Of a stretch of 64,000 nt of DNA, positions 44,951 to 52,610 are shown one piece after another. Under the pieces are notes generated by a model that was not told where the DNA came from, ran no database searches, and saw only the letters and a list, made by a program, of their open reading frames with translations. Source of the stretch: Candidatus Dietzia intestinipullorum. GTDB lineage: Bacteria; Actinomycetota; Actinomycetes; Mycobacteriales; Mycobacteriaceae. Where the stretch lies: positions 22,521-86,520 of the forward strand of contig DWWP01000029.1 of NCBI GenBank assembly GCA_019119635.1, written 5' to 3'. Position numbers and translations under genes: made by a program. Within the stretch, counting starts at the first letter, position 1. Each line of letters begins with the position of its first letter.

Positions 44951-45767
44951 GGTCCCCACGATACGGTGCACCGCCGCCGAGCGCCCGCAACGCCCGGGCG
45001 GGCGCGTTGGTGGCCACCCAGTCGACGCCGAGGTCGCGGCAGAGGGCCAGATCCACCGGGTCGTCGACCGTCCAGCAATAGGTGCCCATCCCCCGGGACC
45101 GCCAGTACTCGACGAGCCACGGCCGCGCGCGCAGCGCCCCGATACTCGGCCCCATGAGCTGCGCCCCGAACCCTTCGGCGGGCCACGACTTGAGCACGTT
45201 CCGGCGCTCGCGCAGCTGCACCACGGGGATCCCGGGCGCGATCCTGCGGAACCGGCGCACGGCGAGGACCGAGAAGCTCATCATGACGGCGCGTGAGGTC
45301 GCGCCCGGTGCCGGCCGCTCCATCCCGAAGTACCGGAGCTCGTCGAGCAGCGCCTGCTCGACCCGCCCACCGCCGGGCACCGGGTGCTTGGTCTCGAGGA
45401 ACAGCCTGACCTCCGGGTACGCCTCGGCCATCACGAGGAAGCTGCGCAGGGTCATCAGCGGCTCCGGGGTGCGGTGCACCGGGTGCCACGAGCCCAGGTC
45501 GAGCTCCGAGAGCTGGGCCAGAGTGCTCTGGTGCACCCACAGGCCGCGGTCGGCCACGCGAGAGGTGTTGGGGTCGTGGAGGAGGACCGGGACGCCGTCC
45601 GCGGTGAGCCGGATGTCCAGCTCGAGCGCGTCCGCGCCCTCGTCGAGCGCGTGCTGGTAGGCGACCCGCGTGAGTTCGGGGAACTCCGCCGACGCGCCGC
45701 GGTGTGCCACCACCCCGCTCCCCGTCGAGACCGGGGGCGGCGGCTGGGTGGTCGCGGGGACCGTCAC
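44928..45767 (-). CDS. glpQ: Glycerophosphodiester phosphodiesterase
   Basis: The 279-residue TIM-barrel enzyme hydrolyses glycerophosphodiesters to glycerol-3-phosphate and an alcohol. The GDPD motifs are present: AHRGASAEFPE, ALELDIRLTADGVPVLLHD with the metal-binding Glu and Asp and the catalytic His, and the C-terminal YCWTVDDPVDL. No signal peptide is visible, so it is probably cytoplasmic, like M. tuberculosis GlpQ1 (Rv3842c), its positional counterpart. The GTG start has GGAG upstream, and the stop of the DUF4328-like gene lies 4 bases before it. Confidence 0.92.
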   Translation of the reverse strand: MTVPATTQPPPPVSTGSGVVAHRGASAEFPELTRVAYQHALDEGADALELDIRLTADGVPVLLHDPNTSRVADRGLWVHQSTLAQLSELDLGSWHPVHRTPEPLMTLRSFLVMAEAYPEVRLFLETKHPVPGGGRVEQALLDELRYFGMERPAPGATSRAVMMSFSVLAVRRFRRIAPGIPVVQLRERRNVLKSWPAEGFGAQLMGPSIGALRARPWLVEYWRSRGMGTYCWTVDDPVDLALCRDLGVDWVATNAPARALRALGGGAPYRGDRGKTESP

Positions 45768-45770
45768 GTC

Positions 45771-46613
45771 TCACTCCTTCCGAGCGGTGGATGCCTCCAC
45801 GGTCCCCCGCACGAGAAACCGGCGGGTGAACCGAGGGGAAGGGTCGGAGAAACTCCGCATGACGAGCCGCGATTCGCGCACGGCCCACGCCGCGACCAGC
45901 GCCGCGAGGGCGGTGAGCACCACCGTGTCGGCCGCAGCCTGCGGGCCCTCCGCGGAGCCCCGCCACAGCGCGAGCGTCACCACGGCCCCGTTGAGCAGCC
46001 AGACCGCCCACCAACGGCGCAGCGCCGCGCGTGAGGGGGCGCGTGTCGACGCCCGGCGGAACTCCTCCAGGTAGACGGGGGTGCGCAGGTAGGTGACGAC
46101 GGGGACGAGAGTGCCCAACCACACCTCGAGCCGCCGCCTCGGGTCCGGACCGGGCGCGAAGGCCCGCCGGCGCGCCTCCACGAGCCACCCGGTCGCGACC
46201 ACCGCCGCCACCACGCCGACGGCGACCGCGACCGTGCCGGACACCCAGACCAGGGCCGTCGTGACGGCCTCGATCCACCAGGGGGCGACGCGGTCGGCGT
46301 ACCAGACCAGCGCCGCGTACCGCAGGCCGTACGCGATCGCCGCCCCGATCAACCAGACCTGTGCGGAGCCCAGGATCGCGGGCGCCCACGTGTACAGCCT
46401 GGCCCGCTTCGGCGGCGCGGTCTCGCCGAGCCGGTGCGGGATCGCCACGAGCGGGAGGCCCCAGCGCGGTGTCTGCGAGTAGGCGGGGGTGCGGTCGTCC
46501 CAGGCCGGCCCCGTACGGTGCCGCGGGACGGGGGGCCGCGGTGGCTCCACGGGCGGTCGCCACGGTGGGTGCGCGACCCATCGCCACTGCCCGGGCTGCC
46601 GCGGTGTGGTCAT
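45771..46613 (-). CDS. DUF4328-like multi-pass membrane protein
   Basis: The 280-residue protein has a Pro/Arg/Trp-rich cytoplasmic N-terminus (about 70 residues) followed by six predicted membrane helices in a pattern like the DUF4328 family. The segment between helices two and three carries Trp residues (WYADRVAPWW). The tail is basic. Function is unknown. ATG 46613 is given; ATG 46622 is three codons longer and equally possible, and neither has a clear Shine-Dalgarno. It lies immediately upstream of glpQ and is probably cotranscribed with it. Confidence 0.72.
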   Translation of the reverse strand: MTTPRQPGQWRWVAHPPWRPPVEPPRPPVPRHRTGPAWDDRTPAYSQTPRWGLPLVAIPHRLGETAPPKRARLYTWAPAILGSAQVWLIGAAIAYGLRYAALVWYADRVAPWWIEAVTTALVWVSGTVAVAVGVVAAVVATGWLVEARRRAFAPGPDPRRRLEVWLGTLVPVVTYLRTPVYLEEFRRASTRAPSRAALRRWWAVWLLNGAVVTLALWRGSAEGPQAAADTVVLTALAALVAAWAVRESRLVMRSFSDPSPRFTRRFLVRGTVEASTARKE

Positions 46614-46661
46614 GCGGTCCATGCTGGCACAGCAGTGGTGGCGGACGACGCCGACAGGGCG

Positions 46662-46667
46662 CAGGAT
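46662..46667 (+). promoter_or_regulatory. -10 hexamer CAGGAT of the DUF488 gene
   Basis: CAGGAT keeps A2 and T6 and ends 6 nt before ATG 46674. It is divergent from the DUF4328-like gene. Confidence 0.35.
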
Positions 46668-46673
46668 CGGGGT

Positions 46674-47042
46674 ATGTCCATCTCCTGCCTTCGCGTCCAC
46701 GATCTCGTCTCCGGCGACGCCGACCCGGGCGACGCCAGGGTCGTCCTGGTGGACCGGCTCTGGCCGCGCGGGGTGAGCAAGAAGTTCTTCGCCCACGACG
46801 AGTGGTGCAAGGACGCCGCGCCGTCCCCCGATCTGCGCACCCGGTTCCACTCCGGGGACCTCGACTTCGACGAGTTCTCCGGGCACTACCGCGCCGAGCT
46901 GTCCCGCGGCGACGCAGCCGAGGCCGTCGAGCACCTGGCCTCCCTCGCCGACGACGGCCCGCTGGTGCTGGCCTATGCCGCCAAGGACACCGAGCACAAC
47001 CACGCCCTGGTGCTGGCCGACGTCGTCCGGGGCGCCTCCTGA
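46674..47042 (+). CDS. DUF488 (YeaO-type) protein
   Basis: The 122-residue protein matches the DUF488/YeaO family: VVLVDRLWPRGVSK near residues 23-36, DEWCKDAAPSPDLRTRF, and the HYRAEL segment. The family is cytoplasmic and of unknown biochemical function. One Cys (WCKDAAP) is conserved in many members. No Shine-Dalgarno precedes the ATG. A terminator-like hairpin follows the stop. Confidence 0.87.
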   Translation: MSISCLRVHDLVSGDADPGDARVVLVDRLWPRGVSKKFFAHDEWCKDAAPSPDLRTRFHSGDLDFDEFSGHYRAELSRGDAAEAVEHLASLADDGPLVLAYAAKDTEHNHALVLADVVRGAS

Positions 47043-47056
47043 CCTGCCCCGGGGCG

Positions 47057-47079
47057 CCGGCGTGCGCCCCACACGCCGG
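47057..47079 (+). terminator. Hairpin after the DUF488 gene
   Basis: CCGGCGTG and CACGCCGG form a perfect 8-bp inverted repeat with a 7-nt loop, 15 bases after the stop. Confidence 0.5.
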
Positions 47080-47107
47080 TGGGGATGACGAACCCCGGCG
47101 GACCATG

Positions 47108-47266
47108 TAGTGTCCTCGTCAGTAGTTGAACTTGTACGTTGTATTTCTGTAGACCACCGTCCTCGTGAGGACGATGCGGCACCGCAGGGAAACACAGCTC
47201 GCTCTCTGCTGCATCACCTGGTCCCCCGACAAGCGGGGGGCCGATTCACGAAAGAAGGACGCCATC
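47108..47266 (+). promoter_or_regulatory. cspA promoter and structured 5' leader
   Basis: TAGTGT (47108-47113) is a -10 candidate giving a leader of about 145 nt; TTGAAC (47126) with TAGACC (47150) is a weaker alternative. The leader begins with an A+T-rich stretch and then has three perfect hairpins in a row: GTCCTC/GAGGAC (47159-47172), TGCGG/CCGCA (47175-47186) and CCCCCG/CGGGGG (47223-47239). AGAAGGA precedes the start. Long structured leaders act as temperature sensors in cold-shock mRNAs of other bacteria. Confidence 0.45.
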
Positions 47267-47470
47267 ATGGCTACCGGTACCGTCAAGTGGTTCAACGCCG
47301 ACAAGGGCTTCGGCTTCATCGCCCCCGACGACGGCTCGGCTGACGTCTTCGCCCACTTCTCGGCCATCAACGGCACGGGCTACCGCTCGCTCGAGGAGAA
47401 CCAGCAGGTCTCCTTCGAGGTCACGCAGGGCCAGAAGGGCCTGCAGGCGGAGAACATCGACGTCATCTGA
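47267..47470 (+). CDS. cspA: Cold-shock protein (CspA family)
   Basis: The 67-residue single cold-shock domain binds single-stranded RNA and DNA. RNP1 (KGFGFI, with DDGSADVF following) and RNP2 (DVFAHFSAI) are intact and the opening [11 protein letters not shown] is canonical. ATG 47267 with AGAAGGA upstream is chosen; starts further upstream would lie in the structured leader. It stands alone, with its own promoter region and a strong terminator. Confidence 0.95.
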   Translation: MATGTVKWFNADKGFGFIAPDDGSADVFAHFSAINGTGYRSLEENQQVSFEVTQGQKGLQAENIDVI

Positions 47471-47503
47471 TCCGACCCGGATCTGATCTGACGCCAGATC
47501 GTC

Positions 47504-47549
47504 GACAGGGGCCCGGCCCCGGGAGCAATCCCGGCGCCGGGCCCCTGTC
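47504..47549. terminator. Bidirectional terminator between cspA and msrA
   Basis: A 20-bp inverted repeat (GACAGGGGCCCGG core) with one mismatch and a short loop lies between two convergent genes. Confidence 0.8.
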
Positions 47550-47557
47550 GCATGCGG

Positions 47558-48235
47558 TCACACGGGGCAGGCGACGCCGCTGCGCACGTGACAGTCGTAC
47601 CCGCCGGGGTTCTTGAGCAGGTACTGCTGGTGGATGTCCTCGGCGAAGTAGAACTCGCCGGACCGGACCTCGTCGAGCATCCCGAACTCGGTGGTCAGCG
47701 GACCGAATCCGGCGGCGTCGAGCTTGTCCTGGTAGGCCGCGCCCAGCCTGCGGGCCGTCTCGAGCTGCTCGGCCGTGGTGGCCAGGACCACCGAGCGGTA
47801 CTGCGTGCCCATGTCGTTGCCCTGGCGCATGCCCTGGGTGGGGTCGTGCCACTCGAAGAACTCGGCGAGCAGTCGCTCGACGGGCAGGACGGCGGGGTCG
47901 AACACCACCAGCACGGCCTCGGTGTGGCCGGTCGCGCCCGAGCACACCTCCTCGTAGGTGGGATTGGGCGTCCACCCGCCGGCGTAGCCGACCGCGGTGG
48001 TCCATACCCCGTCGAGCTGCCAGAGGACCTTCTCAGCGCCCCAGAAGCAGCCCATCCCGAGCACGATCGACTCGTGCCCCTCGGGGACCGGCGGCTGCAT
48101 CGGGTTCCCGGTGGCGAGGTTCGCCGGCGCCACGGCCATCTCGTCGGCCCGGCCCGGCAGTGCCGAGTCAGCGTCCACCACCGTGGTGGCGGCGCGCATC
48201 GCGGAGAGTCGGATCGCGTCCTGGAGCCAGTTCAT
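47558..48235 (-). CDS. msrA: Peptide methionine-(S)-S-oxide reductase
   Basis: The 225-residue enzyme reduces methionine-S-sulfoxide in proteins. The catalytic GCFWG (Cys near residue 63), the GYAGG segment, GHTEAV and the WHDPTQG segment are all intact. C-terminal resolving Cys residues occur in YDCHVRSGVACPV. The N-terminal extension of about 50 residues is common in actinobacterial MsrA. Either TACCCT, 6 nt upstream, serves a leaderless mRNA or GGAGG, very close to the ATG, serves as Shine-Dalgarno. Confidence 0.96.
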   Translation of the reverse strand: MNWLQDAIRLSAMRAATTVVDADSALPGRADEMAVAPANLATGNPMQPPVPEGHESIVLGMGCFWGAEKVLWQLDGVWTTAVGYAGGWTPNPTYEEVCSGATGHTEAVLVVFDPAVLPVERLLAEFFEWHDPTQGMRQGNDMGTQYRSVVLATTAEQLETARRLGAAYQDKLDAAGFGPLTTEFGMLDEVRSGEFYFAEDIHQQYLLKNPGGYDCHVRSGVACPV

Positions 48236-48241
48236 GCCTCC

Positions 48242-48247
48242 AGGGTA
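48242..48247 (-). promoter_or_regulatory. -10-like hexamer TACCCT before msrA
   Basis: On the minus strand TACCCT ends 6 nt before ATG 48235. GGAGG occupies the gap, so the leaderless reading is uncertain. Confidence 0.35.
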
Positions 48248-48302
48248 ACCAGCTCCCGGCGCCGTGGCCGGACCGTGATGTGACGAGTGCCATAGCGGGC
48301 GT

Positions 48303-48308
48303 TAGAGT
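48303..48308 (+). promoter_or_regulatory. -10 hexamer TAGAGT of the small membrane protein gene
   Basis: TAGAGT lies 32 nt before GTG 48341; AAGGGGAGGG in between is a strong Shine-Dalgarno. Confidence 0.45.
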
Positions 48309-48340
48309 GAGCGCGAGTACGCGGCGAAGGGGAGGGCGAC

Positions 48341-48514
48341 GTGACCACACAGAAGACCGGGGCGCAGTATCTGCGCAGCGTGCTGGAAGACGACTCCCGC
48401 ACCGGGTTCGCGGGGTCCGGGTGCCGCGATCACGTCATGCGCCGGAACCTCTTCCTCACGGTGGCGGGATCGCTGCTCGGGCTGCTCGTGCTGCTCGCGA
48501 TCCTGCTCCTGTAG
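48341..48514 (+). CDS. Small single-pass membrane protein
   Basis: This 57-residue protein is short but well supported. A -10 hexamer and a strong Shine-Dalgarno (AAGGGGAGGG) lie at proper distances, and the product has a clear design: a polar N-terminal half with one Cys (GSGCRDH), a basic MRR boundary, and a C-terminal hydrophobic helix of about 22 residues ending in LLAILLL. It would be anchored with its N-terminus in the cytoplasm. I do not know a function. It lies between divergent msrA and the convergent Nudix gene. Confidence 0.6.
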   Translation: MTTQKTGAQYLRSVLEDDSRTGFAGSGCRDHVMRRNLFLTVAGSLLGLLVLLAILLL

Positions 48515-48524
48515 GCCCGCCCCG

Positions 48525-48989
48525 TCAGTCCTCGTGGGCGGTGAGCTGCTCGTGCGCCACCCGCACGAGCAGCGGAGCCCACGGAGCGCAGTCGTCCTCG
48601 GGCAGGGCTACCAACGCCTCGAACTCGCAGCGCGAGAGCCAGCGGGCCTCGGCGATCTCGGCCGCAGGGGCCGCCGGAGCGTCGGACGTGGCCGCGAACA
48701 CCTCGGAGACCAGCCGGAAGCCGGGCTCGTTGGCGGTGTCCGTCTCGTACCGCCCCAGGTAGGTGAGCGCGTCGGCATCCAGCGTGAGGCCCAGCTCCTC
48801 CCCGATCTCGCGGACCGCGCACCGGCGGGGCGTCTCGCCCGGCTCCGCTTTGCCGCCGGCGAGCATGAAGCGGTCCGTGCCGCGCTTGCGGACCACCGCC
48901 ACGGCACCGTCCCGCCGGGTGAGCACCACCGCGGAGACGGTGATCGTGCGCGCGCCGGGCCTGTCGGTCTGATCCACGTTCCCGATCAT
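48525..48989 (-). CDS. Nudix hydrolase
   Basis: The 154-residue protein has an intact Nudix box, GKAEPGETPRRCAVREIGEELG, with all catalytic Glu residues near residues 45-66. It opens with a beta strand (RTITVSAVVLTRRDGAVAVV) as MutT-like proteins do. It would hydrolyse a nucleoside diphosphate linked to another moiety; the substrate is not predictable. ATG 48989 is chosen; a TTG about 20 codons upstream is possible. It diverges from sodA. Confidence 0.88.
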   Translation of the reverse strand: MIGNVDQTDRPGARTITVSAVVLTRRDGAVAVVRKRGTDRFMLAGGKAEPGETPRRCAVREIGEELGLTLDADALTYLGRYETDTANEPGFRLVSEVFAATSDAPAAPAAEIAEARWLSRCEFEALVALPEDDCAPWAPLLVRVAHEQLTAHED

Positions 48990-49053
48990 TGCAGGCCGCG
49001 GCCGCCGGGAGGGGGTCGGGACCGTGCGGTGGACGACGCCGGCGATCAAGGAT

Positions 49054-49059
49054 CACTAT
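49054..49059 (+). promoter_or_regulatory. -10 hexamer CACTAT of sodA
   Basis: CACTAT lies 78 nt before the sodA ATG and 8 nt before the ATG of a short upstream ORF at 49068. Confidence 0.4.
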
Positions 49060-49067
49060 GGTGGGAC

Positions 49068-49145
49068 ATGGTCGTCGTGACGGGCGCCACGGGCCTTCAC
49101 CCGCGTGCAGCCCGCCACCCAACTGAGAGGACTCATTATGGCTGA
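49068..49145 (+). CDS. Possible 25-codon upstream ORF overlapping the sodA start
   Basis: An ATG 8 nt after CACTAT opens a 25-codon frame in the sodA leader. It reads [17 protein letters not shown] and continues to a TGA inside the first codons of sodA, overlapping its ATG in another frame. The position fits a leaderless leader peptide that would couple or limit sodA translation. It has no known domain and could be fortuitous. Confidence 0.3.
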   Translation: MVVVTGATGLHPRAARHPTERTHYG

Positions 49146-49740
49146 GTACGTTCTTCCCGATCTCGACTATGACTACGGCGCGCTCGAGCCGCACATCTCC
49201 GGCGAGATCATGGAGCTGCACCACTCCAAGCACCACGCCACCTACGTCAAGGGCGCCAACACCGCGCTCGAGCAGATGGCCGAGGCCCGCGACGACGGCT
49301 CCATCTCCGGCAAGGCCCCGCTGCTGAGCAAGAACCTCGCGTTCAACCTCGGCGGCCACACTAACCACTCGGTGTTCTGGAAGAACATGTCGCCCAACGG
49401 TGGTGGGCAGCCCGAGGGCGAGCTCGCGACCGCGATCGACGCCGAGTTCGGCTCCTTCGACAAGTTCCAGGCGCACTTCAACGCCGTCGCCACGACCCTG
49501 CAGGGCTCGGGCTGGTCCGTGCTGGGCTGGGACCACATCGGCCAGCGCCTCGTCATCCAGCAGCTCACCGATCAGCAGGGCAACATCTCGATCAACATCA
49601 CGCCCCTGCTCATGCTGGACATGTGGGAGCACGCCTTCTACCTGCAGTACAAGAACGTCAAGCCGGACTACGTCAAGGCATGGTGGAACGTCGTCAACTG
49701 GGAGGACGTCGCCAAGCGGTACGCCGCCGCCAAGGGCTGA
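49138..49740 (+). CDS. sodA: Superoxide dismutase (Fe/Mn family)
   Basis: The 200-residue enzyme converts superoxide to oxygen and hydrogen peroxide. Metal ligands of the family are in place: the first His in MELHHSKHH, His in [10 protein letters not shown], and Asp/His in [12 protein letters not shown]. The stretch [12 protein letters not shown] closes the protein as in mycobacterial SodA. No signal peptide is visible. Fe or Mn preference cannot be settled from sequence alone. ATG 49138 has GAGAGGA upstream. Confidence 0.96.
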   Translation: MAEYVLPDLDYDYGALEPHISGEIMELHHSKHHATYVKGANTALEQMAEARDDGSISGKAPLLSKNLAFNLGGHTNHSVFWKNMSPNGGGQPEGELATAIDAEFGSFDKFQAHFNAVATTLQGSGWSVLGWDHIGQRLVIQQLTDQQGNISINITPLLMLDMWEHAFYLQYKNVKPDYVKAWWNVVNWEDVAKRYAAAKG

Positions 49741-49763
49741 GCCACCGGCTCCCCTGACTCCTC

Positions 49764-49798
49764 CGACGGCCCCTGCGCACTCCGCGCGGGGGCCGTCG
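49764..49798 (+). terminator. Terminator after sodA
   Basis: CGACGGCCCCTGCGC pairs with GCGCGGGGGCCGTCG over 15 bp (one wobble) with a 5-nt loop, 24 bases after the sodA stop. Confidence 0.7.
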
Positions 49799-49927
49799 CT
49801 CGTCTCGGGGGGTCGACCGCCGCGGCGGAGCGCGGCCTTCGCGCTGCGCTGATCGTCACTCTGGGACACTGGGGGTGTCATCCCCCGAGCACACCCGTGC
49901 TCATCCCCCGAAGAAAGGACATCGCCC

Positions 49928-50695
49928 GTGGACATCAAGGGTGCCTCCGTCATCGTCACCGGTGCCGCCTCCGGCCTGGGCAACGCCACCGCACGGTCGC
50001 TCGCCGAGAAGGGCGCCACCGTGTTCGGCCTCGACCTCCAGCAGTCCATCGACAAGGCGGTCGAGCAGGGAATCGACACCGGTATCACGCTGGTCGCCGC
50101 GGACGTCACCAGCGAGGACGACGTCAAGGCCGCGATCGCCAAGGCCACCGAGGCCGCGCCGCTGCGCGTGGTGGTCAACTGCGCCGGCATCGCCCCCGCC
50201 GCCCGGATCGTCTCCAGGAAGGGCGTCCACGACCTCGACCTGTTCCAGTCGGCCGTCTCGGTGAACCTCGTGGGCACGTTCAACGTGCTCCGTCTGGCCG
50301 CCGAGGCCATGTCCACGCAGGATGTGGTGGACGAGGACGGCCAGCGTGGCGTCATCATCAACACCGCCTCCGTGGCCGCCTACGAGGGCCAGGTCGGGCA
50401 GATCGCCTACGCCGCGTCCAAGGGTGGCGTCTACTCGATGGGCATCTGCGCCGCGCGCGACCTCGCGCAGTTCGGCATCCGCGTCAACACGATCGCGCCG
50501 GGCACCATCGAGACCCCGATGCTCCGCGGCCTGACCGAGGAGTTCCAGAAGACGCTCGAGGCGTCGATCCCGTTCCCGTCGCGCCTGGGCCGGCCGTCGG
50601 ACTACGCGCAGCTGGCAGGCGCGATCGTCGAGCAGGACTACCTCAACGGTGAGAGCTTCCGCATGGACGGCGCACTGCGGATGGCGCCGCGCTAG
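49928..50695 (+). CDS. Short-chain dehydrogenase, 3-hydroxyacyl-CoA dehydrogenase type II-like
   Basis: The 255-residue Rossmann enzyme has the NAD-binding motif TGAASGLG, NCAGIAPAA, the catalytic Ser in NTASVAAYEG, and the YAASK Tyr/Lys pair. The segments ADVTSEDD (Asp selecting NAD) and RDLAQFGIRVNTIAPGTIETPML resemble 17-beta-HSD10/type II 3-hydroxyacyl-CoA dehydrogenases, so a role in beta-oxidation of acyl-CoA is likely. The GTG start has GAAAGGA upstream. It stands alone, between the sodA terminator and a large palindrome. Confidence 0.9.
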   Translation: MDIKGASVIVTGAASGLGNATARSLAEKGATVFGLDLQQSIDKAVEQGIDTGITLVAADVTSEDDVKAAIAKATEAAPLRVVVNCAGIAPAARIVSRKGVHDLDLFQSAVSVNLVGTFNVLRLAAEAMSTQDVVDEDGQRGVIINTASVAAYEGQVGQIAYAASKGGVYSMGICAARDLAQFGIRVNTIAPGTIETPMLRGLTEEFQKTLEASIPFPSRLGRPSDYAQLAGAIVEQDYLNGESFRMDGALRMAPR

Positions 50696-50737
50696 GTCGA
50701 CGCATCGGCGCCTGCCGCGCTCCGCCGCGCTCCGCCG

Positions 50738-50803
50738 ATCTGCCCCTCGGATGTCGATCCACGCCCGTGCCCCCGCACGCGGCTCGACATCCGAGGGGCA
50801 GAT
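50738..50803. terminator. 66-bp double palindrome between convergent genes
   Basis: A perfect 20-bp inverted repeat (50738-50757 and 50784-50803) encloses a 26-nt loop that itself holds CGTGC/GCACG. It lies between the SDR and the RecB-like gene. It could terminate both, or be a member of a dispersed palindromic family. Confidence 0.55.
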
Positions 50804-50822
50804 TTGTGTGAGCTCTGCGTGG

Positions 50823-52508
50823 TCAGCCGGTGATCCAGTCGCGCACCGCGAGGGTCGCGCGGACATCGTCCTCGTTGTAGGCGAGGATCCGCGCGCGACC
50901 ACGCTCCTGCTCCTCCCCGCTCGCGGCCTGGGCGTCCCGGTACCAGCCCAGCGAGGCCTCGCCCCCGGCCTCCGGGTCGCGCCACCGGAAGCCGGCCACC
51001 GGAGCGACCACCTTGAGCCCGGACCCCGAGGTGGAGACGAACTGCGAGGTCACCGCCTCGTGCACGTCGACCCACCGGTGCGAGGAGACGAACCCGCGGA
51101 CCTCCCCGACCGACGGCACACCCTCGACCGTGGCGACGGTCCCGCCCGGTCCGAACCGCGTGGCCGACGAGAGCATCCACGCGTTCTCCGCCGACCGCGA
51201 GAAGCAGTACGCGCGGAAGCTCTGCCCCCGCGACCCGGCCCGCTCTTCGATGTCCGTGAGCCACCGCCAGAATGCGGCGAAGGCGCGCCCCTCGTCGACG
51301 TCCGGCAGGCCAGCCCAGGTCGCGAACGCCCGGTATCCCTCGGTGTCCGGCGGAGGCCCGCCGCGCACGGTGAGCAGCGTGCCCCACAGGTAGGCGCCGT
51401 CGTCGAGGTGGCTCTCCAGGTCCACGTCCACCTCCACGTCCGCCCGCGGGACGTCCGGACGGGCGACCTTCGGGACGAGCACCGCGCCGTCCCGGTGCGC
51501 CCGGGCCCGCAGGACGGCGTCGCCGAAGGGCTCGCCGTTCCAGCCCGCCGGGCGCGTCGGCTCGGCCGCCGCCAGGTCGGCCACCGTACGGACGCCCGCC
51601 TCCCGCAGGGACGCGACCTGTCCCCCGCCAACGACGAGACTGACGTCGTCCTCCCTGATCAGCCGGTCGCGGCACCCCGTCACCGCCGTCCCGTGGGCGT
51701 CCCATCCGCCCCACCACGGGCAGGTGCGACACTCACCGATCCGGCTCGGTGCCGTGCCGACTTCTCCACGGGCCACCGCCAGCCGTGCGGCGTGCGCGCG
51801 ATCGGCCGCCGACAGCGCGGGCTCGAGGTCGTGGACCACCGAGCGCCCCGAGCCGAGCCCCAGCACCGCCCCGATCGGTGCCGCGGCCGCGAATCCCGTC
51901 ACCTCGAGCAGGCGCCACGCGTGGGCCAGTCGGTCGAGATCGGCGGGGTGGCGGCGCAGCCGCAGGCCCGGATCGGGGGCCGGCGCCCAGTCCAGCAACC
52001 GTGTCACCACCGCGGGTGAGGACGCCCGGCGCCGCCGCGGGTCGACGACCTTGTGGTTGACGACGAGCACCGGCACGTACCCGCCCGACGGGACGGATGT
52101 GAGGGTGCACCGCATCCCGGCCCTGCCCGCGACCGGGTCGGCGGGGAGGGCGGCGCCCCACACGAGGGTCGCGCCCGCGCGGAGCGCGTCGAGGGTCGCC
52201 CTCTCGTCGCCGTCGTCCGGCACGTCTCCCGGCAGGTCCGTCCAGTGGCCCCCCACCACATCCACGATCTTCTCGTCCGGGCCCGCGTTGCGCAGCGCGC
52301 GCTCGCGCAGCCCGGCGCGGCGGTCCGCCGCCGCCATGGCCCGCAGCCGCACGCCCTCGTCGAGGGGCGCCGACCGCCACCACTCCGGGCCCGCATCCCG
52401 CTCCCGGGCCACGCGGTGGAGGCATCTGGCCCCGGACGCCGGGCCCACGACCGCGCCGTCCGGGGCGCGGCGCGATCCCGACCCGGTGTCCTCCATCCGT
52501 TCCATCAT
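50823..52508 (-). CDS. TM0106-type RecB-like nuclease with a degenerate nuclease site
   Basis: This 561-residue protein resembles the TM0106 family, a RecB-like nuclease domain fused to a C-terminal RNase-H-like exonuclease domain. The middle has a Cys-rich segment (ECRTCPWWGGW, TGCRDR). The C-terminal domain keeps acidic motifs (VDVDLES and YNEDDVRAT). In the N-terminal domain the expected G-x-x-D and D-x-K motifs appear as GRAGM and VNHK, so that site may be inactive. ATG 52508 is chosen with weak support; a GTG seven codons upstream and ATGs downstream are alternatives. DNA repair is a guess. Confidence 0.78.
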   Translation of the reverse strand: MMERMEDTGSGSRRAPDGAVVGPASGARCLHRVARERDAGPEWWRSAPLDEGVRLRAMAAADRRAGLRERALRNAGPDEKIVDVVGGHWTDLPGDVPDDGDERATLDALRAGATLVWGAALPADPVAGRAGMRCTLTSVPSGGYVPVLVVNHKVVDPRRRRASSPAVVTRLLDWAPAPDPGLRLRRHPADLDRLAHAWRLLEVTGFAAAAPIGAVLGLGSGRSVVHDLEPALSAADRAHAARLAVARGEVGTAPSRIGECRTCPWWGGWDAHGTAVTGCRDRLIREDDVSLVVGGGQVASLREAGVRTVADLAAAEPTRPAGWNGEPFGDAVLRARAHRDGAVLVPKVARPDVPRADVEVDVDLESHLDDGAYLWGTLLTVRGGPPPDTEGYRAFATWAGLPDVDEGRAFAAFWRWLTDIEERAGSRGQSFRAYCFSRSAENAWMLSSATRFGPGGTVATVEGVPSVGEVRGFVSSHRWVDVHEAVTSQFVSTSGSGLKVVAPVAGFRWRDPEAGGEASLGWYRDAQAASGEEQERGRARILAYNEDDVRATLAVRDWITG

Positions 52509-52610
52509 GGACCCCCGGGCGCGCCACACCCAGCCGCTCGCATCCGCACGAGGCCGCGGTTCGCCTAGGCTGGGGACCTGATGTCCGCGACGAGAGAAGG
52601 ATCGACGCCC

